The position numbers and the translations under genes are program-made. Below are positions 34,528 to 46,399 of a stretch of DNA of 64,000 nt, one piece after another. The stretch lies in contig JARZZO010000002.1 in the NCBI GenBank assembly GCA_030544215.1, positions 58,968,650 to 59,032,649 of the forward strand. The letters are read 5' to 3'. The notes under the pieces are model-generated. The model had not been told where the DNA came from and did no database searches. It saw only the letters and a list, made by a program, of their open reading frames with translations. The stretch comes from Zantedeschia hybrid cultivar (lineage: Eukaryota; Streptophyta; Magnoliopsida; Alismatales; Araceae). Each line of letters starts with the position of its first letter. Position 1 is the stretch's first letter.

Positions 34528-36165
34528 CTTGTAGCCACGTTTTGTCGTAGCCGGCATTACCAAAAGTAGCAGAAGGGGTCTCTTATATATTTGTTGTATT
34601 CAAAAGGAAAATTGAGTGCTTTTTTTTTTTTTGGAGGGGGGAGGATTTTACAAAAGTAATTTTATTAAAATTAATTATATATTTGTCTATTTTATTTTCA
34701 TATTATTAGAAATAACTTCATTATAGCACAAAATCTGCAAAGAGAAACACTTGCTGTTTCGACAGTTTATAATTTAAAAAAACTATGTTTTGCAATTTTT
34801 TGGAGGGCCTTATTATAATTTTATAATGGTTCTTTATTATGCCCGACATATTCATATAATCACATATTTGATCAGATGATTCCAAAAAAATTAAAAAATC
34901 AAAATTGAGCCAATGACAATTTTCTATTTTTAAATTATTTTTTTGCTCATCTAATCAGAGATCAGACTATATAGAGATGCCGAACATGATGGGGCCACCA
35001 TAAAAAATGATTTTAAAAAATAAAAAAATGACTTATTACTGTAGCCATCCGATCTAACACCGTCCGATTTGTTAGATGAAAAAGATGATGGCTCATCAAG
35101 TAGGCACGAAAAGGACTGGTTTTTGCAGGAAAAACGCGCCTTTTTGACACTTCTCCTGCCCAACTTCTCGCTTGCGCCTCCCATGTGGAGCTCCTTCCTT
35201 GCTGGCTGGAACGGGCGCACCTGGGGGACGCAGCAGTGGTGCAGCTGGAGCTGTGGGGCTTGCAATGGCAGAGCAGGCATGGGCATGGCCGAGGAAACTG
35301 TGGAGTTCTTCTTCTGTGTCTCTTGCTCCTTCCTCTGGGCTTGGGTGGTGGTGTGGATGTGGAGCTGCAGAGGGACCAAGCGAGGAGCACCAGCAAGTAG
35401 GAGACATCACACACAACTCTAGAGAGCGAGTAGAGGATGCCACTGTGGGGCCTGCAAGAGTCTGACAAATATTTCGCACATGGTGAAGACCGCATGTTTG
35501 TTCGATTGATACTTGCTGCACAACTAGTCCGAACAGACCACGTGACCAACTCGATTAGTTGAGTGAACTGATTAGTCTCATAATATTTGTTATTGGTTGT
35601 GCAGCAAGTATCATGCGTGTCTGATTTTTATAGGAATATTTGCAGATAGCACCCCAAACTCGGCTGCAGTTATCCTGCAGACCGTTATCTTCAAGGAAAC
35701 AACAGGATGCCCTTGGAAGGCCGAAAATCCTCACCTTTTTTTGGTATCTATGTACAAAGAAAGAGGAAGATTCTTGCGTCTATGTCCTCAGGTTGTTCAG
35801 CATTCACAGAATCCTCTCTAAGTAATTTCATTCATAAAGAATAGTTATTACATACTTTTCAATAAAAAAATAAGGAGAATTAGTCCTAAGTAATTTACAA
35901 AACACAAAAATGTAGATTTGGTAGACTTTGATGTGTGATTATGAATTGTAAGTATGGTTTAGTTTCTAAATTATAATTTAAATTCTATTAAGATTAAAAT
36001 TAAGGAATTTTTCGATATCTTCTATTATAATCTATGTATGTTAGGATTAACCATCCTAACTCTAATAATTATTTTTAACCTCCCATAATTACACCTTTAC
36101 TTGATACAATCTCATTTAAAGGGGTTTTAAAATTTTGAAGAGATTATTCCTAATTTTATTTTCTG

Positions 36166-36212
36166 TTTTTTTTTTTTTTTTTTTTTTTTTTTGGGGGGGG
36201 GGGGGTGGGGGG
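36166..36212. repeat. T27-G13-T-G6 homopolymer junction
   Basis: Plus strand: 27 T followed by 13 G, one T and 6 G. The left-arm counterpart is only C11 with a short A-rich run. Confidence 0.9.
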
Positions 36213-37887
36213 TTTCAAAAAATAGCCTTAGCTTACAAGTGGTTGTAGATAAATATCAAGATTGGAGACTTTATTCCTAAACAGCTTGTGATTACAAGCG
36301 ATTAACGATAAATATCAAGAAATGGAGAGTTTAGTTCCTAAATATGAATTAAAAATCCTTAATATAAAAGAAATGTGTGTTTAAAAACTTTTTGTACTAG
36401 ACTAAAGTAATCCTAAATCACAACTCTTGCACTTGGACGCGGTCTTAGAATCCAATGTCACACATCCTGCAGTAGCAGCGCAATCGCACACGACACACCA
36501 TCTAGCGGCAAGCAGTTTGCCGAGCTTGGCCCGCTCTATTGTCATCTACATTATTTTATTTTTTATTGTCTTTAAAATCAAATTACAACATGGGAGGGCA
36601 ATGTATCCGTAAAACATTCCAAATATAATTATGGATAGCCGATGTATGATTTGTATTTGCATGTACCTCCCTTTATTTAAAACAAATTAGCAAATAATCT
36701 CTTAAAAAATTCTATATTTACAAATAACCCCCTTGGGTGTCATTTGGTGCACCCTAAAACGCCGTAAAACATCCTAAACAACTGTAAAGCGGTGTTTTCC
36801 TTCTATTTTAAGTGCTGTGAATTATTTTAAGATACTTCATATGTTTGGTATATCGTAAATTACTATATTTCAAGATCAGTTGACCACTAAAATCATCTTT
36901 TTACTTGACTTTCATCTACAGTCATAGAGCAACCTAAACCAAAACAAATGATTTTGAAATCAGGGAATTTATGTTCATTTTTCGCTAATTTAAAATCGGT
37001 AATTTTAAAACCGAGATTTTACAACATTTTACATCACACCAAACGATACGTAACACGTACCAAGAAAAATCACATAACTGACCACTTATAAACTTGTTAT
37101 AATTAAACTTTACAAATACATTTAGCATAAAAAAAATGTATTCATAAGTGCATATTGTTTGAAAGGTGTTTGTATTTTAATTGATGGTATTATTGGTACT
37201 TTTATGAAATAGCTTTCAGATATTTTATGTAATATAATCAATATTTTAATTTAAGTAAAATTCAAAATAAACCCCAAAATTAAGAGGTTATAAAATACAA
37301 ATCATACAGGAGGTTATTCATAAATATGAAATCTTTTAGAGGGTTATTTACAAAAAACCTTACAATATTTCATCTTTCATGTTCATCACGAGTCAATTTG
37401 ATCGCTTGATCAAAGAATTTTTATTAAATACTCAATTAGTTGCAGAAAGAAATGATGTCAAAAATAACTTCAATACGAACTACCTGACTGAACAATCAAA
37501 ACGGCTCCCATTGAATATGGTGAATACGGTGATAGAGGGTATGGTATAATAACATTCTTGTTGGTTATAAAGAGTATGATATAATAACATTCTTCTATAC
37601 ACTACTTGAAGTACTTGTCTTTTCTAATGGATAGAAGGGATTTGCAGTTCAAATATACTGCAATTCAGTCAATTCACAGCAACCAGTTTATTGAGGTGCA
37701 ACCAAAGTAACACGTACAAGACAGGGTAAGGAATCTGGAGTTGCAAGAGTGTTAAAAAGTAATTGAACAAGAAACAAAACCTTTTATTCAGCACTGACAA
37801 CTAGATTTTCCACTGTTAACGGATCTGTTTATGAAATTTGAGAAATCCAAAATGAATGTCACTCTAGCAAACCTGGATAAGCAAGTG

Positions 37888-38115
37888 CTAAATGTTCAAA
37901 CTTATCCATGGTGTAGAGACAAGGAAATGGAAGCTGCAAAACAAACGGCATGTCCAATTCAGCCATCCGACTTGAACTGGATCCACAACTTCAGCTTCAT
38001 GGGCTCTGGGTTTTGCTCCTAGAAGAGCAGCCAGACCTTGTCTGCTACTGCATCTAAGCAGGGGGAACCATCTCAACTCATGGATCGTTCCCTTGAAAGG
38101 GTACTCAGGCTGCAA
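37888..38115 (-). other. Exon-like open stretch in the right arm
   Basis: On the minus strand a splice-acceptor-like TTCTCTTGCAG (about 38113-38123) precedes an open frame EYPFKGTIHELRWFPLLRC, then AALLGAKPRAHEAEVVDPVQ, which stays open for about 75 codons. The left-arm copy (about 1980-2160) has the same acceptor but one extra base in CCAAAA that shifts the frame. Such a frame may be a host exon duplicated with the arm; the protein family is not recognised. Confidence 0.3.
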
Positions 38116-39150
38116 GAGAACAGCAGAAAAAGTTAATTACATGAAGAGGAAAGATCATAAGATCAAAGCTACAAAGTTGCCATTTGAAAATCAGCAGGAA
38201 GTCCCAGCACATTGTACATGGACTACAACCCAAGGGGTGTATTAATAACTTCAAAAGTTTTTTGCGTATAGACCATTATTAGAGTGAAAATTGCCGATTG
38301 AGTGCTCTTGCATTTGATTTTGCACATATATCATAATGAATGCCAATGATATGCAAAAAGATCACAGAACAGTGCTTTTGCAAATATCACACTGGTCTTT
38401 CCACGTGGATTTCCAAAAGAAGATGTCATTCATTGGATGAGAATTTTTTATTTATTAATTTGTTTGGGATAGAAAGATATAATATATTTCTGCACTCACC
38501 GAAGAGAATGATTTCTTTGCACATCATTGGCATTCTTAAAGATATATGTGCAAACTCAAACACATGAACAATTGAGCATTAAGTCTGCAACTTTCATTCC
38601 AGCAATAGTTTATATGCAAAAATTCCAAACTTAAAAAGCAAGAATATGTAACCAAAAGCAATGAGGTGCAAGAAGAGAAATATCAAAAAGTGATATTTCA
38701 GGTGTAAGAATGCGATGCCCCAAAATAATAGCATTCATCAAATGGAACTGAAAATGGACTATCCTGCAAGATGGTAACCAGAGCATCAGCAACTGCGAAA
38801 AAACCTAACACTGTCTATTGGCAATGACTTTATGACACTCGTATGTTCAAAAGTTTTAAGATGCACATGCCATGTCCTAGAGTAAGGGGATATGCATGGG
38901 TACTTGCTGCATAACCATTACAAATGAAAGCAGTGGTACAGCCTCTGAGCCTCTGGGATTTCGGTACACATTTTGATGCAATTTGCATCAGTAAAAGGCA
39001 CAACAACAAGCTAAGATGCATGGCTAAAGGCTAACAGATAATAAGACCAAAACAAAGAAAATTATAACTGGAGTGATCAAAATACTTTTGCAAGACTTAG
39101 ATCCCTAAAGCTTCGCTTTAATCAAAACAACAAAATTTTTATTTTCCCCT

Positions 39151-40690
39151 GAAAGTGTATGGCACCACTTCCATCACAGGATCACCAAAAACCCCCGCAG
39201 CCACAGGTGAAGACAGAGTGTCTCTGACAACTTCTGGTGAGGATCCCAAAACCTCCTGGATCATCTCAACCCCCTCCTGGTTCGTCTCAACATTCAAGCC
39301 AAGAAGGCGGGGAAGGACTTGAACGCCCATCAGTTGGCAATGGTCGACTTTGGCATGGGACGAATGGAAGCTGCTTCGCACCATCTCCGCCATTCATCTT
39401 CCTCGGAAGGACTCCTCCCTAGCCAGGTACCTCCCCTGTGGCATCGGTGACGGCCCTTGTAGCACCTCATGGAGAGAAAGAGGAGACAAGGGCTACTGTA
39501 GGGGAGGAACTCCGAGCTCCCTCAAGATCACCGTAGAAGCTGGTCGAGCGATCATTGCGTTCGCACGGTGAAGAAGACTTGTGCCGGGTCCACGAATAGG
39601 TCCAGGGTCCGTAGCAAATATGGGTATGTTACGGTTCCTCATACCAGGACCCGAACCATCCCCTGACCTGGATGTGAAAATCGTCCAATGCGAACCGATA
39701 CAAGCACCTCCCGGTTCAAACAGCCAAGCGGCGGGTATTTTGAAATTTAAAAACTAGTTTGTACCTTCTTCCTCCTCCATCAACCGTAATCTCCCAACTA
39801 TAACCGGCGGTGGCGGTTCCTCCTACACACTGACTCGGATATCGAATCAGGAAGACCCTTCCAACAAGCTTGAGCTCTATTGTGTCCAGCACCGATTCCT
39901 TCGACTGCACCCGCACCACAATGTCGACAGCTATCGAGGATCCCACCCAACTGAGTTGTTGGACATCCCCAAGAAGTTCTCCGAACGATTGGATGAGGTG
40001 GTGGACTCCCTCAGCATCACATAGAGGAAGCGGGACACCCAAAAGTCGGACGGGAACTGAGACACTTTTTAGATCAAAGAAAGTGCCAAGGTGGAGAAGC
40101 CATTGTTGGCACCTGAGCACGAACGCCCCAACTGCCAAATGGTTGAGATCCACCACCCTTCTTGCCTCCTCTTCCGTCTCTGTGACTGCTAAGAAAGGAT
40201 GGGAACTTATCTACTGCACTTCTCAGACTCCCTCATATCCTCCATCTTGCGCTAAGATCTCCTTGACTAAGTCTGCCGTCAGGCTACCCACTACGGGCGA
40301 CACCAAAACGCTCCTTCGGAGCTTCAACAGGCAGGGGCGAGGAAACCCTCATCCAATGTGGAGACAGTTGACACCAAGGAGAAGCGGGTTTGACTTCCGA
40401 TACCACCTCAGCGAAGGATCTCTTGTGCGACCCACCCGAAGTAAATGGGCAGAGCTTACGAACATGGCCCTCCCTACCACAGAGAAGGCAACGCACTGAA
40501 GCAGAGCACGATCTTGCCCAATGACCCAGCTGAAGGCATCGGAAGCAGTTGACGGGCTTGGCGGCGTCCGGAGCCCCTTCCCATCGACTACCTCCAAGGG
40601 GTGGTGTGCAGGTGGCTCCCGAAGCAACCGTCGGTGGAGACCGCATCCGGTCCCCCGCACCGCTCCTCTCCGCCATTCGGCATATGCCAG
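39151..40690 (-). pseudogene. L1-type LINE ORF1 (5' end of a second LINE)
   Basis: ORF1 starts at about 40676 with MAERSGAGDRMRS, followed by two CX2CX4HX4C zinc knuckles (CFRCLQLGHWARSC and CLLCGREGHVRKLC, about 40450-40547). In another frame (40156-39716) there is an RRM-like DUF4283 segment: FGELLGDVQQLSWVGSSIAV, then VVRVQSKESVL. A C-terminal piece (39393-39139) ends at the arm junction. The frame shifts at least twice. ORF2 is absent because the sequence is cut at 39150, where the inverted arm begins. Its 5' end directly follows the 3' tail of the larger LINE at 40790. Confidence 0.75.
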
Positions 40691-40789
40691 GATTTTCCTC
40701 TTTTTTCCTGAATTCTATATTAATGCAAAGGCAAAAACCAAAAGATTTGAAGCAGTCAAGTTTTAATGGGCTAAAAGATCATTTTTCGA

Positions 40790-43700
40790 GAAAAAGCGTG
40801 GATCGTACCACCAATTTATTAAAAGAGAGGAAGTACAATCAGCTGGATAGGAGAGATTCCTATCCTGTAAAAAATTAAAAAACGATTAAGGCGTGCTAAT
40901 ATCAAATGCCTTAATCCACGAATCTAGAATACAAGCCCCAGTATATCTATACAAGGAATACAAAAAATAAGCTACTCAAACAAATGTTTTCAACATATAT
41001 TTACTTCCCCGAAATATAGCATCATTTCTTTCCCGCCATATGCTCCAGCTGACTGCATTTGGAAGAATACCATAAAGAATCCTCAACTCCCGCTGCCATG
41101 TTTGCTGATTCAATTGCTTGAAAACTTCCATAGCTCCAGGACATTATTGGAGGTTGGCTGAAAATTAAGAATTTTCCCAAATATTTCCCAGACATGCTTA
41201 CTGATAACACAAGTCACTAACAGATGATCAACATCTTCTTCGTGCACAGCACAGAATGAGCAAATAGTATCTGTATCAGGACAAATGTATACTTTAGTGA
41301 TTAACCTTTTCTCATACATTAACCACATAAAAGCTCTGACTTTGAGTGGAGCCTTCACATTCCAAACATCATCATATTTCGGATAAGTTGGCATTTCTCC
41401 TTCCGGCATAGAGCTGTGAACTTATTCTTATTAGGCTCCCAAATCAATTTGTCCAATCAGTCTGATGAATAGAACTCATCAATTTCTTCATCTTTTAAAT
41501 TTCTGTGCAGTTTAACAGTCCACTGAATAGCATTCCCAACCTCTTCAAAACAGTCATTAACCGTAGCCCACTTGTTTTCAGCTAAAGAAAAGATATTTGG
41601 AAAAGCCTCCTTTATACTTTTCTCCCCCAACCATCTATCTTTCCAAAAAAAAGGTGTTCTAGCCATCACCCACCTTGAAAAGGATATGCTTCTGGAAATG
41701 AGTTCCCACTGTAACAATATCAGACCACACAAGAGACATATTGGAGCCGTTAACTGAATGGATATAGAATCTGTATCTTGGCTGATAATGCTTGAAGTTT
41801 ATGACATATTTCCATAAATATGCGTCCTCGGCCATCAACTCACATAACCATTTCCCCAGAAGTGCCATGTTCCACAGATGAATATTCTTCACCCCCATTC
41901 CTCCTTTAGATTTTGGAGTACATACATTGCTCCGTTTCACCAACGGAATACCTTTCTTGTTCTCATTATGACCTCCCCAAAGAAACTTTCCTCTGATCTT
42001 ATCTATTTCTTTACACAGAGACTTCGGAATAAGAAAAACTGAGAAAAAATGCATGGGTATACTAGTAAGCACTGAATTTATCAGAGTAAGTCTGCCACCT
42101 AATTGGCCTTCCACACAGTCAACCTCCTCTGAATATTATGAATAATAATATCCCAATCCTTCATCTTCAGTCTTCTGTCATTTAATGGCAGTCCCAGATA
42201 AGTAATTGGAAGCTTCCCAATATCACACTCAAGAATGCTATCAATCTGCATGGCCATTTCATCTTCTAAATTAAAAGGAATAATTGACCTCTTATTATAA
42301 TTGATCATCAGTCCCGAGAGATTCGAATCCTTACAAAATGAAGAGAATAGCTTTTGTGATCTCTAAATCTCCTTTGAAGAAAAACAGTGCATCATCTGCA
42401 AACTGTAAGTGAGAAAACCCAGTCAAATTCCAGCTAATATGGATACCACTGATCCACCCATTAGACTCTGCCCAGTAAAACATTCTGCTCATGGCATTAG
42501 CCACCACAACAAATAATAACGGCGACAGAGGATCACCCTGCCTTAATCCTCTTGTACTACCGAAATATACACACATTGCTGTTCAGAATTATTGAAAATT
42601 TTGCAGTGGAAAAACACTTCCTCAAAACCCCAATCCATTGTTGGGGAAAATTCTGCACTTCCATTAACTGTCCACAAACATTTCCAATGTACCCTGTCAT
42701 ATGCTTTGTTAAAATCTAACTTACAAGCCACACCTTCGGACCCCCTGATCCTCATGGAGTACAATGCCTCATGTGCTAAGAGAAAATTTTCTTTCAGTTT
42801 CCTGCCTTGAATAAAAGCTGTCTGGTTTGGCTGAATAATTCTATTGAGTACAGAACTCAATGTTGCTGATAAAATGCGGGCTATTATTTTGTATGACCCA
42901 TTCAACAGCCTTAGGCCTGCAGTCTTTCAGCTGTAAAGCATTATCTTTCTTTGGGAGCAACACCAAATATGTACTATTAAGAACTTCACAACCTGCTTCA
43001 CCATCTATGATCCCCACTGCTGCCTTAATGACCTCAGACTTGACACCCTCCCAGAAAAACTGATAGAGGCTAATAGGAATGACATCTGGTGTTGGCCCCT
43101 TATCCGCACCCAATCCAAAGACTGTGTTCTTAACTTCATCTTCCGTCACAGGATGAGTAAGGATATATTGCTCTTCTGCAGATAACTTAGTGATATCAGG
43201 ATCCGCCCAATCTGGAAACCACCTTCTCTCAGCTGAAAATAAAGCTTTATAAAAACTGATCATTTCCTCCACAATTTTATCCTCATCCTCAATCCACTTA
43301 TCTTGTCTTTGAATACTTGATATATTCTTCCTCCTCCTTACGTTTGCTATTTGATGAAAGAATTTTGTATTGAGACACCTTCTTTCAACCAAACTGCACT
43401 AGTTCTCCGCCTTCATCAAATTTCCTCTTCTATAAGCCAATCACCATACTGTGTTTTCATCACTGATCTTTGATTAAGTTCCTGCTCATTTAAAGGCCTA
43501 CTTTCCTCAATTCTGTCCAATTCTTTAAGAGCTTCCATTGCTTTTTGCCAAGAATGAATCTTCCTTGCCTCCATTTGTCAGCCCATTCTTTCATCTTGTG
43601 TTTGAGATTTCTAATCTTCAGCGCTAGTACCCTCGGCCCAGAATGGATACCAACTGGCTGCTTCCAAGATTCCCCAACCATAATTCTGAAATCCTCATAT

Positions 43701-44427
43701 TGCATCCAAACCTTTTCCAGACGAAAAGGTTTCTTCCTACTTTTCTTCCTCTGACAATCAAGAAGAATGGCATTATGGTCAGAAACTGTTCTAGGTTGTT
43801 CAGAGATTCTAGCCAAATGAAATATACTCTCCCATCTATCAGTAACCAAAGCTCTGTCAAGTTTGGACATGGACGATACCTGTCTACCATTAGACCATGT
43901 AAACTGCACATTTGGAATATTAAATTCCATTTAAGCACATTTCTCGATCCAGTCACTGAATAACTGCATCCCTTTATTGAATTTTCCACCCTTATTCCTT
44001 TCTGATGGTCTTCAACTGGTTGAAGTCTCCTATAACACACCAAGGCAGATCAAATTTCCGGTGACAGCAGCATAAATCTTCCAACATTAGTTGTTGGTCT
44101 TGTACTTGATGAGGACCATAAACCCCTGTCAGCATCCAAGGATCTTTATTTCGATTATCACATAACTTCACAGAAACAAAATATTCACCGATCTCCAACA
44201 GTTGACCTTCCCACAAGTTCTTATTCCATGCTATAATAATCCCTCCTGAAAACAAAATCCGGCTCCCCAAATGGTGTGATTTTCCTGATAGCATCAACAT
44301 CAATCTTCTCCATCTTTGTTTCCTGCAAACAGAGGATTTCCACATTTTTTCTTCTCGTAAGTTCTTTGACTGCACACTTCTTCCCTTCTTCATTCAACCC
44401 TCTTATGTTCCACGACATAAGGATCAT
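40790..44427 (-). pseudogene. L1-type LINE ORF2 (endonuclease, reverse transcriptase, zf-RVT)
   Basis: Minus-strand ORF2 begins MILMSWNIRGLNEEGKK at 44427, the usual start of the AP-like endonuclease. EILCLQETK (about 44330), WMLTGVYGPH, CVIGDFNQL, FTWSNGR and VSDHNAILL are successive endonuclease motifs down to about 43740. Reverse transcriptase motifs follow: NQTAFIQGRK, LDFNKAYDRVHW (about 42710), GLRQGDPLSPLLF (about 42540), FADDALFF (catalytic DD at about 42395), LPITYLGLPL and GGRLTLINSVLTSIPMHF. The zf-RVT end has VKAPLKVRAFMWLMYEKRL and CSFCAVHEEDVDHLLVTC (about 41265). A 3' tail ends near 40790. There are many stops and frameshifts (near 43990, 43450, 42905, 42580, 42310 and 41700), so it is dead, but domain order and length (about 3.6 kb) are complete. 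Confidence 0.9.
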
Positions 44428-46294
44428 TTTGAAACCCGATGACCCCTTAGATCCACACTGTCATCTGACATACTATTAACAACTTTACTGTCTTTTAACA
44501 AGATCCTCAATTCCCTCTTACCCTTTGCACCGACGACTAAGTCTTCTATAGCTTTTGTTCTTCCGTTGCAAATTTTCCTGTACTGCCCAATTTTTCCATC
44601 TATTTGTAAACCTATCCCCAAAGCTTTCCTTGCAATCTCTGCATTGCCCCATTCTGCCAGAAAAGATTCCTTTCCCTCCTCTATTTTCTCCTTTCTTCTT
44701 TTATTGTGCTGAGTATTTGCATTTGCTGGTACAATATCCAGTGGCTCTGGATCTTGCAGATTGTCGGCGATCTTTGCGGGCAAAGAAGACGAAAGAGGAA
44801 GACGGGATGTGGTTGGAGGGGTACAAGTATAAGATACTTACTTGTATCCAACTTTGGCCCACCCCAGCTGGCTTTCTCCATCTCCGATGGTGAATGAAGC
44901 GGAACAGCTGCACCTTCATCCCCGCACCTTCCTCTCCTTCAAAGGCAGGGGACGCCCTTCCTTCTATTACCCTTCCTCGTTTGTCGGCGCACCTCATGAA
45001 CCAGCTCCGAAGCCAGCGAAGCCAAAATATCAACCCACCCCTTCTTATCAGAATTGCCAATAATACCCCTTCCAGAACCATCTTGTGTCAAGCGAACTCC
45101 ATGGATGTGAGGATCAATGTCGTCTTTATCCGAGCCATCTATGGACCGACTTTGACTAACAGGCGGACCCTGGTTTGCTAGATCTGGTTCAACAAATGGA
45201 ACACGTTTGTCTCCGTGACTTGGCATCAATAACTCACCTTGACTCGTTGGTTCTTCAGGTTGTTCCCGCATCAACTCAGTCTTCTTCCTCCCATCGTCCT
45301 CACCACCTGAAACCCTACCCGCCCTGTCTTTCTCTGTAAGCCATAACAACTTCTTTATATGACCAACTATTGTTTTCCTCCTAATACTCCTTCAAAGATT
45401 CCATGACCACCTTTACCCAGAAGAATTCATCTCCCCACCTAAGCCTCACCCAGTGAGGAATATGAATCCCCTGTTCCACTGCAATCAACACACGAGCATA
45501 GGCCAAGGACTCCCACTCAATGGTTCTCCTATCCACCCTCTTAATCCTACCAAAAGATGCACTAATCGCCTTGAATACTTCAACATCCCATAGATGCCAT
45601 AGAATGCCTTCCAATCTACACCATCTAAACGAAGCTCTGTTTGTCTTCTGTGTGCCAGCCACAGGAGCCCATGCCTTCCATTTGACACTAGCATCTTTGC
45701 ACTGCAAATTTTCCATTGACAAAATGTCATGGAACAAACTCTCAAAAGAACACCATATCAGGATCTGACTGTCATCCACAAATCGAAACGAGCAAGTCTT
45801 CATCTCCAGCCAATGTTTCTGCAAAACACGTTGGAACTCATCTTAAAGAACAGTTCCAGAAACAGATCCCATAACACATCTTCTACAAAACCTCCAGTTG
45901 TCATTAAAGGATGGAAAGCATGGAGCTTCAACACACGAGCCTTTAAATCCTTCTTCTAAACCTTCAACCTCCACAGAAAAGCACCTGACACCACCTCAGA
46001 CCTAGGGATCCTCCCAGAACGGGCAGACATAACACTTTTTCGCTCCTTTGTGCAGGAATAACTCATATGTCCGAACCCCCCACAGCGCAAGCATACAAAG
46101 GCATTGCGACAATCTTCTACTTGATGTCCATTCTCAAGACACCGAAAGCATCTTCCACTGAAGAATCAACCTTCTTTCTTCACCCCACTGTTACCTCTCT
46201 GTGGCTTGAGATCTTCTACGCTCCGCTCCTTCCCTCCCGCTCCCGCTCTGCGCCACTCCTTTCCTCTCGCTCCCGCTCCCCTTTGCTCTGCCAT
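44424..46294 (-). pseudogene. L1-type LINE ORF1 (zinc knuckles and DUF4283)
   Basis: Starts MAEQRGAGARG near 46294, close to the start of the neighbouring LINE's ORF1. Two zinc knuckles follow, after one stop: CFRCLENGHQVEDC and CLRCGGFGHMSYSC (about 46053-46147). Next comes an RRM-like DUF4283 segment at 45824-45381 (SASFGRIKRVDRRTIEWESL, then YARVLIAVEQG). The C-terminal part (44783-44424) is basic and ends HRVSK, with its TGA overlapping the ATG of ORF2 (ATGA at 44427-44424). That spacing suggests reinitiation in the intact ancestor. It has several frameshifts and stops. Placing two knuckles before the RRM-like domain differs from the more common plant L1 order. Confidence 0.8.
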
Positions 46295-46399
46295 TCCACC
46301 CCACAAATATATTGTGCTATGGGCTAAAAGATCGTGCTGAATCTGCTGATAGGAAGAATAATCTTTATTGCAGTAATACCTGCAACCCATAGGATCTAG

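Larger units (their letters stand above)
34820..39150 (-). repeat. Right arm of the large inverted duplication
   Basis: Reverse complement of 942-5372. The outer edge is sharp: TTTTCCCCT at 39142-39150 is the last shared word, and a LINE ORF1 lies beyond it. The inner edge near 34820 lies about 285 bases from the Pack-hAT element's target copy. It lacks about 100 bases present in the left arm at 4598-4697. The foldback element is at 36733-37060 and the expanded T27/G13 tract at 36166-36212. Confidence 0.93.
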
